Source: Glaciecola sp. UBA1851 (GTDB lineage Bacteria > Pseudomonadota > Gammaproteobacteria > Enterobacterales > Alteromonadaceae). Taken from it: 14,502 nt of DNA. The notes beneath the pieces are model-generated. The model saw only the letters and a list, made by a program, of their open reading frames with translations, was not told where the DNA came from and ran no database searches. Both the position numbers and the translations under genes were made by a program. Each line of letters starts with the position of its first letter. The first letter of the stretch is position 1. Positions 1 through 7,022 of this stretch are shown here, piece after piece. Location: contig DDIL01000102.1 of the NCBI GenBank assembly GCA_002338515.1, positions 1-14,502 of the forward strand, written 5' to 3'.

Positions 1-2033
1 ACCTTGAACCAGTATTTGACCAACGTTCAGGTTCAAACCCAAGTGATGGTAACCTTCGCTTCTCAAGTGAGACCGGAGCGCGTGTAACTGATAGTGAAAT
101 ATTTGTATTTGGTGGCGAATGGACAGGTGACGACTTCAAAGTTAGTGCCGAGCTTTCAAGTTCAAGTTCAAGCACAACAAACCCATCGTTAGATACTACT
201 GTTAACTTCATTAACCCTAATTCTCCATTAGTTGTAGAGGTTAGGAATGAAAGCGGAAGCCGAATTGGTCGCGTACCAATTATGGGAGACATCACTACTG
301 AAGCAGAAGCGATTGCATCTTTAGATGGCGGTGCGTCAGGCTTTACACTTAACGACAATGCAGTGCCATTTATGTACGACTTAAGTGGTGGTTCATTAGC
401 ATTTGGTATCAATTTTGATTCTCCATTTGCACCAACCCCTTCTCAATTACTTGATCCAAATAATGTAGTATTAGACCAAGTAAACGTAGGTCGTGATAGA
501 ACTGACAATAAAGAAACAGCATTTAGAATAGATGGTACATACTTCTTAGATAGCGAATTTGTAACCTCAGTTGATGCTGGCTTTAGATTAAATAATACGT
601 CTCATGAATATGAAGATATTGGTGGCAGAATTGGTGGTTTCAGCAGAATGCCTGATTCTCCAAACGGTTCGCTTTTTGCTGACCTATTAGTACCTGGTCC
701 AAGCAATTATGGTGATGCGGACGGTAGAAGCTTGTTTATTTCTAACTTCCTTTTGCTTGACCCAGATTTGTCATTTTCTGACCCAGAGGGCGTTTTAGAT
801 ACGTTGCAACAAGCGGTTATACAGCATGATCCTGATAGTCCTTCTATCTTAAATATTACCTCTGCCGAAAATGCGTTTAGAGATGTTGAAGAAACAACTA
901 TGGCGCTATACGCTCAAGCTAATTTTGAAATTGGCGAGAATATCCGCGGTAACTTTGGTGTACGTTATGTTCAAACTGATATCGATTCAACCGGTTTTGA
1001 TCCTGATGGTGCTTTGTTTACCACTAGTGGAGACTACAGCTTTGTATTACCTCGCTTAAATGTTGTATACGAGCCACATGAAGATGTTGTTGTTCGCTTT
1101 GGTTACGGTACAGATTTAAGACGTCCAAACTTCAATCAATTAGGGACTGGTTTTACTCGCGATAATCAAGAAAACTCAGTTATTGCATTGGGTAACCCTG
1201 GATTAGAGCCAGAAGAAGTAGATTCACTTGACCTAAGTGTTGAATGGTATTTTGCAGAAGCTGCAATTGTAAGTGTTGGCTATTTCAGAAAAGAAAGAAC
1301 CAATATCTTTGGTACAGATTTCGAAGGTGCTATCTTAATACCTAACGGCACAGGTGGCTTTAATAGAGAAACCGATCCAAGCTGTCCTGGTGGCGGTATT
1401 TACAACCCAGAAGTTATCCCTAACGTGTTAGGTGACCCTGATACGGTAGGTTTATGTGTAGATAAAACTACTCCGGGTAATGATCCATCCACAACAACTC
1501 AAACTGGTTTTGAATTTGCTGCACAATATGACCTATCAGCTTTTGAGGATGATTTAGGTTGGGCGTCTGGTTTTGGTGTTCTTGCTAACTATACTATTCA
1601 AGATTTCTCTGGCGGTTCTACGGTAGATACAACTTCAGGTCGTGGTTTAACTGTTCTAGGCGATGTGAGTATCCCACGTGGACTGTTAGATTTCTCTGAA
1701 AACGCATATAACTTCACATTATACTATGAGAAATATGGCTTATCTGCTCGTATGCGTTACACATGGCGTGAAGCATTCCGTACTAACGACTTTGCTGGTG
1801 GTGCAAACACCTCTGGTAGTAGTACGCTTAGCTTCCCTGTTGTAACTGATGACAGAGGCCAGTTAAATGCAAGTATTACTTATGATGTGAACGAAAATTT
1901 AAATATTGGTTTAGAAGCAGTTAACATTACTGAAGAACGTATTGACCAATACTGTGTAAGTCAAGGTTCATTATTATGCTTCGCTGGTTTCCCTGACCGT
2001 AGAATTACGTTTGGTGCAACATATCGTTTCTAA
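1..2033 (+). CDS. TonB-dependent outer-membrane receptor, 3' part (5' end outside window)
   Basis: The frame is open from base 3 to the TAA at 2031-2033, giving 676 visible residues. The ATG at 282 is internal, because coding sequence continues upstream of it without a stop. The visible part is the beta-barrel of a TonB-dependent receptor: alternating strands with Asp/Asn/Gly-rich loops, the stretch GYGTDLRRPNFNQLG, the LGNPGLEPEEVDSLDLSVEWYF segment typical of these barrels, and a final ITFGATYRF ending in the C-terminal aromatic residue needed for outer-membrane assembly. The signal peptide, TonB box and plug domain must lie upstream. Cys pairs in a loop (codons near 1383 and 1455) and near the C-terminus (near 1953 and 1978) could form disulfides. 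Its place beside a PL6 lyase suggests uptake of alginate oligosaccharides across the outer membrane. The family is near certain; the substrate is inferred from context. Confidence 0.9.
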   Translation, partial: LEPVFDQRSGSNPSDGNLRFSSETGARVTDSEIFVFGGEWTGDDFKVSAELSSSSSSTTNPSLDTTVNFINPNSPLVVEVRNESGSRIGRVPIMGDITTEAEAIASLDGGASGFTLNDNAVPFMYDLSGGSLAFGINFDSPFAPTPSQLLDPNNVVLDQVNVGRDRTDNKETAFRIDGTYFLDSEFVTSVDAGFRLNNTSHEYEDIGGRIGGFSRMPDSPNGSLFADLLVPGPSNYGDADGRSLFISNFLLLDPDLSFSDPEGVLDTLQQAVIQHDPDSPSILNITSAENAFRDVEETTMALYAQANFEIGENIRGNFGVRYVQTDIDSTGFDPDGALFTTSGDYSFVLPRLNVVYEPHEDVVVRFGYGTDLRRPNFNQLGTGFTRDNQENSVIALGNPGLEPEEVDSLDLSVEWYFAEAAIVSVGYFRKERTNIFGTDFEGAILIPNGTGGFNRETDPSCPGGGIYNPEVIPNVLGDPDTVGLCVDKTTPGNDPSTTTQTGFEFAAQYDLSAFEDDLGWASGFGVLANYTIQDFSGGSTVDTTSGRGLTVLGDVSIPRGLLDFSENAYNFTLYYEKYGLSARMRYTWREAFRTNDFAGGANTSGSSTLSFPVVTDDRGQLNASITYDVNENLNIGLEAVNITEERIDQYCVSQGSLLCFAGFPDRRITFGATYRF
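155..172 (+). repeat. three tandem TTCAAG hexamers inside the receptor gene
   Basis: TTCAAG occurs three times head to tail. In the reading frame it is read as alternating tca/agt and helps encode a run of six serines in a predicted surface loop or barrel turn. Such a hexamer run can gain or lose units by slippage without breaking the frame. It is probably a minor local repeat with no regulatory role. Confidence 0.5.
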
Positions 2034-2066
2034 GATAATTAGAACGCAATTATTTACTAAGTAACT

Positions 2067-2096
2067 AAAAGCCCAGCAAATGCTGGGCTTTTTTAT
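2067..2096 (+). terminator. Rho-independent terminator after the receptor gene
   Basis: A GC-rich stem, GCCCAGC (2071-2077) with GCTGGGC (2082-2088), closes the loop AAAT and is followed by six T (2089-2094). Four A precede the stem, so it may also work weakly in reverse. It lies 37 bases after the receptor stop codon and ends that transcript, so the dehydrogenase downstream needs its own promoter. Confidence 0.9.
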
Positions 2097-2180
2097 TGTT
2101 TATATTTTTAACATCGCAATGTAAATCGAACCTAGCTGGCTGAATATTACATAAATTATTAGCAGTCAAATATTTTGTAA

Positions 2181-2216
2181 ATTTTTACCAATATTTATTT
2201 TATATTTTTACCAATA
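2181..2216. promoter_or_regulatory. direct repeat of a 13-mer carrying TTACCAATA (candidate regulator half-sites)
   Basis: ATTTTTACCAATA occurs exactly at 2181-2193 and again at 2204-2216, a 23-base period (about two helical turns). The core TTACCAATA recurs exactly at 2362-2370. It also matches one arm of the palindrome in front of the GntR gene. These are therefore candidate binding half-sites for the local GntR-family regulator. The repeat itself is seen directly; the binding protein is inferred. Confidence 0.5.
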
Positions 2217-2338
2217 GTTAAATTTTACTCTTTGTGGTTTAAAAATATTAATTTCAATTAATTCAATGGCATAAAAATATAAAATATAATTTTATTGAAA
2301 TAAATTAAAAAACCTTACAATCACACATGAAAAAAAAG

Positions 2339-2392
2339 ATTGGTTAAATACATATTAATTATTACCAATATATTGACATTGGTTAATATAAT
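2339..2392 (+). promoter_or_regulatory. candidate operator-promoter for the dehydrogenase gene
   Basis: ATTGGTTAA is present at 2339-2347 and 2378-2386, with TTACCAATA inverted between them at 2362-2370. The right-hand ATTGGTTAA directly abuts a perfect TATAAT (2387-2392), whose best -35 match at a usable distance is TTACCA (2362-2367, spacer 19). A TTGACA at 2373-2378 could instead pair with TAATCA at 2395-2400 (spacer 16). In either reading the repeats overlap the polymerase contact region, which suits repression by a GntR-type protein released by a uronate metabolite. The promoter assignment is a reading of motifs only. Confidence 0.45.
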
Positions 2393-2715
2393 TGTAATCA
2401 TGATGTTGTTGTAATGTAAAAGTAAGTTGATTGTGTTGCACACTACACACATAAAGCATTGTCAGATTAGACGGTCGCTTTTCGCAAACATGACTACTGA
2501 CTTAAGCGGCACTGAACATCTATCAATATAGGTCTACGTTATATGCAGACGACTTAGTATTTAAATGGATTGTTTGTCGCGTACATTAAACCCAACTAAA
2601 CCAGATGTTAAACAGCCGTGCGTAATTGAAAGTTTCTATATTCTTAACTCTTTCAAATGAATGGTAGACAAAGCTAAAGCGCAACTTATAACTAGTAAAA
2701 AAGGAGTCGTAAAGT

Positions 2716-3594
2716 ATGGCTAAACCAGTAATTGGCTTTATAGGTCTTGGACTTATGGGCAGCAACATGGTCGAAAATCTAATTAACAGAAATTACGACT
2801 GCATTGTGATGGATTTAAACAAGGACAAAGTAAATTACTTTGTTGAAAAAGGGGCTAAGTCAGCTGCGAGCGGTAAAGAACTAGCTCAGGGCGCAGACAT
2901 TGTCATGTTATGTTTAACTACATCAGAAATTGTTGAAAAAGTTATCTATGCTGAAAATGGTATTAAAGATGGCTTATCAAGCGGTAAAACATTAATTGAT
3001 TTTGGTACTTCAATACCAGCATCTACTAAGAAAATTGGTGCAGACTTAGCTGCAATAGGTGTAGGCATGGTAGATGCACCACTTGGACGCACACCAGCTC
3101 ATGCTAAAGATGGCCTATTAAATATAATGGCATCAGGTGATCAAGCTGTATTTGATAAGGTTAAGCCTGTATTAGAAGAGCAAGGTGAAAATGTATTTTA
3201 CCTTGGTGCACTTGGTTCAGGCCATACTACAAAATTAATCAATAACTTTATGGGTATGACGACTGTTTGTGCTATGTCACAAGCTTTCGCTGTTGCTGAA
3301 AAAGCTGGCGTAGACAGACAACAATTATTCGACATTATGTCAACAGGCCCTTCTAGCTCGCCATTTATGCAGTTTTGTAAAAACTATGCAGTTGACGGTG
3401 TCAGTGATTTAGGTTTCTCTTTAGCCAATGCTAATAAAGACTTAGGTTACTTTGTACAAATGGTTGAAGATTTAGGCACGCGTTCTGACATCGCCAATGG
3501 TTCATCTGCTAATTTAAAAGCAGCAGTTGAAGCAGGAATGGGCGCAGGAAATGTACCAGAAATATTTGATTATTTTCGCAACTTAGACAAGTAA
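2716..3594 (+). CDS. NAD(P)-dependent beta-hydroxyacid dehydrogenase, candidate DEH reductase
   Basis: This 292-residue protein belongs to the 3-hydroxyisobutyrate dehydrogenase / tartronate-semialdehyde reductase (GarR) family, whose usual length is about 290-300. The N-terminal Rossmann fold shows GFIGLGLMGSNM (7-18) and an acidic residue after the second strand (D33). The C-terminal helical domain has the family's catalytic lysine in GSGHTTKLINNFMG (K173, N177) and a conserved lysine in NANKDLG (K241). The substrate loop reads DAPLGRTPAHAKDG (120-133) where family members usually have DAPVSGG..GA..GTL, so the substrate is probably not the classical one. Between an alginate-type receptor and a PL6 lyase, the likely job is reduction of 4-deoxy-L-erythro-5-hexoseulose uronate (DEH) to 2-keto-3-deoxygluconate in the cytoplasm, feeding KdgK. 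Tartronate-semialdehyde reductase is the main alternative. AAGGAG (2701-2706) lies nine bases before the ATG. Confidence 0.85.
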   Translation: MAKPVIGFIGLGLMGSNMVENLINRNYDCIVMDLNKDKVNYFVEKGAKSAASGKELAQGADIVMLCLTTSEIVEKVIYAENGIKDGLSSGKTLIDFGTSIPASTKKIGADLAAIGVGMVDAPLGRTPAHAKDGLLNIMASGDQAVFDKVKPVLEEQGENVFYLGALGSGHTTKLINNFMGMTTVCAMSQAFAVAEKAGVDRQQLFDIMSTGPSSSPFMQFCKNYAVDGVSDLGFSLANANKDLGYFVQMVEDLGTRSDIANGSSANLKAAVEAGMGAGNVPEIFDYFRNLDK

Positions 3595-3606
3595 GTTGTC
3601 CCTATT

Positions 3607-3641
3607 GGTAGCTTTCCTTTTAGGATAGCTACCTTTTTTTT
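3607..3641 (+). terminator. terminator or attenuator-like hairpin between dehydrogenase and PL6 lyase
   Basis: GGTAGCT (3607-3613) pairs with AGCTACC (3627-3633). Inside this, TCCT (3615-3618) pairs with AGGA (3622-3625) around a TTT loop, with one T/T mismatch between the two parts. Eight T follow (3634-3641). This is a good intrinsic terminator, yet the lyase start codon is only 21 bases further on with no room for a promoter after it. The lyase must therefore be made by read-through or from a start inside the dehydrogenase gene. Confidence 0.8.
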
Positions 3642-3662
3642 AATCTGTAATTGGAAAAATTT

Positions 3663-5909
3663 ATGCCATTTTCTGTTCGTCATTTAAGTATATTTACTTT
3701 TGCACTTGCCACTCTATTCATAAATAGCGTACAAGCTAAGGAAATTTTAATTTCATCTAAAGCGCAATATGAAAAAATTGCACCCGACTTAAAAGCCGGT
3801 GACACAGTAATATTACAAAATGGCACATGGCAAGATTTTGAAATATTATTGGAAGGTGAAGGAACAGAAGATTCACCTATACACTTAACTGCACAAGAGA
3901 AAGGCAAAGTTATTTTAAGCGGTGAATCTAATTTAAGACTGGCAGGTAAGTATTTAAAAGTATCCGGCTTAGTGTTTAAGAATGGATTTACACCAACAAG
4001 TTCAGTAATTGAATTTCGAAAAAATAAAGACGAATTAGCATATCATTCTCGCATAACTGAAATAGTTATAGACGATTACAATAACCCAGATAAACAAGAA
4101 TCTGACTATTGGGTAGCCTTTTATGGCCAGTACAACCGAATGGACAATAGTTATTTAGCTGCCAAACGCAATAAAGGTGTGACTGTTGCGGTGCGTTTGA
4201 ACAACGAACAAAGCCAGCAGAACTATCATAAGATTGATCATAACTATTTCGGATTTCGACCAATTTTTGGTTCAAATGGTGGCGAAACATTAAGAATTGG
4301 CACTAGTCACTACTCCCTTACCGATTCATTCACGTTAGTCGAAAATAATATTTTCGAAAGAACCAATGGTGAAGTTGAAATTATATCAGTGAAATCAGGT
4401 AAAAATAAATTAATTGGCAACTTGTTCTATGAAGCAAGAGGCACGCTTACCATGCGTCACGGAAATGGTAATTTAATAGAGAATAACGTCTTCTTAGGTA
4501 ACGGAGTTGAGCATACAGGCGGTATCCGCGTTATCAACAAAGACCAAATTATAAAGAACAACTATTTATACGGTTTAACTGGCTATCGATTTGGTAGCGG
4601 CTTTACTATTTTAAACGGTGTACCGAACTCCCCTATTAATCGATATCATCAGGTAGACAATGCGACGATTACCAACAATAGTTTTATTAACTTAGATCAT
4701 ATTCAATTTGCTGCTGGTAGTGACGCAGAGCGAAGCGCAGTACCTATAAATAGTAAGATGGAAAACAACCTAATTTATAACGAGAGCGGCAACCACCCTT
4801 TCACATTATTTGATGACGTATCAGGCATAAAGTTAAGTAATAACATTGCTAATGTTGATGTATTAGATGAGCTTGAATATGGTGTCGATAAAAAACGCAT
4901 CACCTTAGAAAAAGCTGATAATGGCCTTTTATATCCAAAAGGATTATCAGTAGGTGCCCCTAAAGACTTAAACGTAATAACACACGATGAAGTTGGTCCT
5001 AGTTGGTATCCTAAAGCGCCAAAAACGGTTGCATTTGATTCAGGTAAATTACACAAAATCAACGCAAGCGCGAGTGAACTATTAGCCGCTATTAATGCAA
5101 CTGAATCGGGTGACGTAATTGAAATAGCGCCGGGCAATATGATTGTTCCAAGGTTAATAGCAATCAATAAAACGCTAACCATACGTGCGCAACAAAACAG
5201 ACGGACTAATATTTCTTTTGAAAGAACTTCCTTGTTTGAAATACAAGACAACGGTAACTTAAAACTTGAAGGATTAGTCATTAGCGGTGATGAGAGCCCA
5301 GATGCACATGGCAATAGCGTTATACGCACCAAAAAATGGGGCATGGTTAATAATTACCGTCTTTGGGTCAACAACAGTATTGTTACTCAGCTAGATATCA
5401 ATCACTCTTTTCACTTTTTCAGCACTGGAAAAGGCGCATTTGCAGACGAGATAATTCTTACAGGCAACGTATTTTCTAACGTAACCGGTGACATACTAAG
5501 ACTTGATTCAGAAACAGAAGATTTAGGTATATACAACGCTGAATATGTCACGCTAACAAATAACGATTTTACAAACGTGCAAGGTGCACTGGCGAAAGTC
5601 TATCGAGGCGGAACCGATGAAAGTACATTTGGCCCCCACTTCCAGTTAACTGATAACACGCTAAAACAAATTGGAAATGGCAAAAGAAACAAAACTAACG
5701 CAGGCATCTATTTACATGGCGTACAGGTTACTAATATAGATAGAAACACGTTTGAAATGGTAGCGCCTATTGTTATTGAACATACAGTTGGAGAGCCCAA
5801 AACGGCTATTTTAAATAATAAATTTAATAACACACCCTCGCCAGTCATAACAGAAGTGCATGTTGGCGGCGAACATACAGCAACATTGAAAAATAACGAG
5901 TTTAAATAA
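3663..5909 (+). CDS. secreted two-domain PL6 alginate lyase (AlyGC-like)
   Basis: From the ATG at 3663 the protein has 748 residues. I prefer this start to the in-frame TTG at 3651 because GGAAAAA (3653-3659) is then a well-placed ribosome site and the protein opens with a clean signal peptide (residues 1-25, cut after SVQA). No lipobox cysteine follows, so it is soluble in the periplasm or secreted. Residues ~26-430 form the PL6 right-handed beta-helix; ~455-748 form a second beta-helix rich in N-N-x-F turns. As I remember the Glaciecola enzyme AlyGC, it uses Lys220 and Arg241 for beta-elimination and Asn181, Glu213 and Glu215 for calcium. Here N205, E237, E239, K244 and R265 keep exactly that spacing. 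The length also matches AlyGC (about 750). Its role is depolymerising alginate, perhaps guluronate-rich and exolytic. Chondroitinase B shares the family, but no sulfatase is nearby and kdgK follows. Confidence 0.9.
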   Translation: MPFSVRHLSIFTFALATLFINSVQAKEILISSKAQYEKIAPDLKAGDTVILQNGTWQDFEILLEGEGTEDSPIHLTAQEKGKVILSGESNLRLAGKYLKVSGLVFKNGFTPTSSVIEFRKNKDELAYHSRITEIVIDDYNNPDKQESDYWVAFYGQYNRMDNSYLAAKRNKGVTVAVRLNNEQSQQNYHKIDHNYFGFRPIFGSNGGETLRIGTSHYSLTDSFTLVENNIFERTNGEVEIISVKSGKNKLIGNLFYEARGTLTMRHGNGNLIENNVFLGNGVEHTGGIRVINKDQIIKNNYLYGLTGYRFGSGFTILNGVPNSPINRYHQVDNATITNNSFINLDHIQFAAGSDAERSAVPINSKMENNLIYNESGNHPFTLFDDVSGIKLSNNIANVDVLDELEYGVDKKRITLEKADNGLLYPKGLSVGAPKDLNVITHDEVGPSWYPKAPKTVAFDSGKLHKINASASELLAAINATESGDVIEIAPGNMIVPRLIAINKTLTIRAQQNRRTNISFERTSLFEIQDNGNLKLEGLVISGDESPDAHGNSVIRTKKWGMVNNYRLWVNNSIVTQLDINHSFHFFSTGKGAFADEIILTGNVFSNVTGDILRLDSETEDLGIYNAEYVTLTNNDFTNVQGALAKVYRGGTDESTFGPHFQLTDNTLKQIGNGKRNKTNAGIYLHGVQVTNIDRNTFEMVAPIVIEHTVGEPKTAILNNKFNNTPSPVITEVHVGGEHTATLKNNEFK

Positions 5910-5955
5910 AGGAAAGATCTCAAACATGAATTTGTTATGAGATTCAAAAAGTTGT

Positions 5956-5985
5956 TTAACAATAGATTTTCCTTTTAGCTATATG
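5956..5985 (+). promoter_or_regulatory. possible promoter for kdgK-dctPQM
   Basis: TTAACA (5956-5961, five of six to the -35 consensus) and TATATG (5980-5985, four of six to the -10 consensus) are 18 bases apart in the 150-base gap before kdgK. No TTACCAAT-type repeat is seen here. The kdgK operon may therefore have its own, differently controlled promoter, or simply be read from the lyase gene. A small hairpin at 5917-5943 (ATCTCA with TGAGAT) has no T-run and is not a clear terminator. Confidence 0.3.
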
Positions 5986-6059
5986 AATAGAAATACTAGG
6001 CAAGTTCTAACTGAACTCATAGCTAGTTGAAATTCGGTAACTTTAATAACAGAGCGAAT

Positions 6060-7022
6060 ATGAAAAAGATATTATTTTTGGGTGAATGCATGGTGGAGCT
6101 TAGGCTCTCAACAAGCAATGCTTTATCGCAATCGTTCGCGGGCGATGTATATAACTCAGCCGTATATTTAAAAAGAGCGTTTCCAAATGTGCACACATCT
6201 TTTGTTACTGCCATTGGGTCTGATGCGCTAAGTAATAACATGCAACATACTGTTACCCTTGAGCAAATTGAAACACAAATGATGTTTGTTCATCCTGATA
6301 AAGCGCCAGGCATTTACTTAATTGAAACAGACGATGAGGGCGAGCGCTCTTTTACTTATTGGCGGAATGATTCTGCAGCAAAAAAGGTAATGGATTTTAT
6401 AGGAGAAGCAGAGCAAGCAACGCTTGAAAAAGCTGACATGTTCATGTTTTCGGGAATATCGCTTGCTGTCATTGAAGAAAATAGCAGAGATAAATTTTGG
6501 ACAGTTTTACAAAGCTTAAAAGATGCGGGCGTACAAATAGTATTTGACCCTAATTATCGTCCTAAACTTTGGGATTCACCAGCAAAAGCCAAAGAGCAAT
6601 TCGACAAAGCTTTTGCATTATCTGATATTGCGCTACCAGGGATTGAAGATTTTGAGGTGTTATACGATTTGAATAGCGCAGAGCAAGTAATCAAGCACTG
6701 CTTGAGCTTAGGCGTGTCAGAAATAATTGTAAAAAATGGTCCTCAATCGGTATTTTCATTTGTAGACTCAAAGCAAGAAGAACACACCATTATTTCCGTT
6801 GATAACGTAGTTGATACAACGTCCGCTGGTGACGCATTTAATGGTGCCTATTTGGGTAGCCGCCTCAACGATATAAATATTGCAGATTCAATAAAGCTTG
6901 GGGCAACTGCGGCAGGCACGGTTATTCAACATAAGGGGGCAATTATCCCTAAACAAAACTTTAACCACGCAATGACTGAAAAAATGACTGAGTTAAATAA
7001 TAAGAGGCAGGACAATGTCTAG
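6060..7022 (+). CDS. kdgK: 2-keto-3-deoxygluconate kinase
   Basis: This PfkB-family sugar kinase has 320 residues from the ATG at 6060. An in-frame TTG at 6027 would only add 11 unlike residues, whereas MKKILFLGECMVEL is the usual KdgK opening. Visible motifs are the substrate loop FAGDVYNSAVYL (27-38), the KdgK-type YWRNDSAA (100-107) that contacts keto-deoxygluconate, FDPNYRPKLW (162-171), and the ATP/anion-hole signature DTTSAGDAFNGAY (252-264) with catalytic Asp258. It phosphorylates 2-keto-3-deoxygluconate to KDPG in the cytoplasm, the step that joins uronate breakdown to the Entner-Doudoroff pathway. The gene overlaps the start of dctP by eight bases, so kinase and transporter are translationally coupled. 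The call is firm; sugar kinases of neighbouring specificity are the only alternative. Confidence 0.92.
   Translation: MKKILFLGECMVELRLSTSNALSQSFAGDVYNSAVYLKRAFPNVHTSFVTAIGSDALSNNMQHTVTLEQIETQMMFVHPDKAPGIYLIETDDEGERSFTYWRNDSAAKKVMDFIGEAEQATLEKADMFMFSGISLAVIEENSRDKFWTVLQSLKDAGVQIVFDPNYRPKLWDSPAKAKEQFDKAFALSDIALPGIEDFEVLYDLNSAEQVIKHCLSLGVSEIIVKNGPQSVFSFVDSKQEEHTIISVDNVVDTTSAGDAFNGAYLGSRLNDINIADSIKLGATAAGTVIQHKGAIIPKQNFNHAMTEKMTELNNKRQDNV

Larger units (their letters stand above)
2097..2715. other. ~620-base non-coding regulatory gap and long leader
   Basis: No convincing gene is present. The left half (about 2100-2400) is extremely AT-rich and holds the TTACCAATA/ATTGGTTAA repeats listed separately and a candidate promoter. 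The right half (about 2400-2700) is more balanced in composition and leads to the Shine-Dalgarno AAGGAG at 2701-2706. If transcription starts near 2400, the dehydrogenase mRNA would have an untranslated leader of about 310 bases. I found no tRNA and no riboswitch I recognise there. A 60-codon frame on the opposite strand (2586-2768) runs into the dehydrogenase gene and looks like chance. Confidence 0.6.

Noticed and set aside
282..284. ATG that could start a 583-residue receptor
   Set aside because: The same frame is open back to base 3 with barrel-like sequence, and a 583-residue protein would lack signal peptide and plug.
2097..2715. Possible CRISPR-like or phage attachment repeats in the AT-rich gap
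   Set aside because: The repeats are 9-13 bases, irregularly spaced and look like regulator sites; there are no uniform spacers, cas genes, integrase or tRNA nearby.
3651..3653. TTG as the PL6 start
   Set aside because: It precedes and overlaps the GGAAAAA ribosome site; the ATG at 3663 gives correct spacing and a clean signal peptide.
4775..5344. 189-codon open frame on the - strand inside the PL6 gene
   Set aside because: It lies antisense to strongly supported coding sequence with conserved catalytic residues, has no ribosome site I trust and resembles no family I know.
3663..5909. Chondroitinase B instead of alginate lyase
   Set aside because: It is the same PL6 family, but there are no sulfatases or hexosamine genes here, and kdgK plus a keto-acid-type reductase fit alginate better.
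6027..6029. TTG as the kdgK start
   Set aside because: It adds residues not typical of the family; the ATG at 6060 opens with the usual KdgK sequence.
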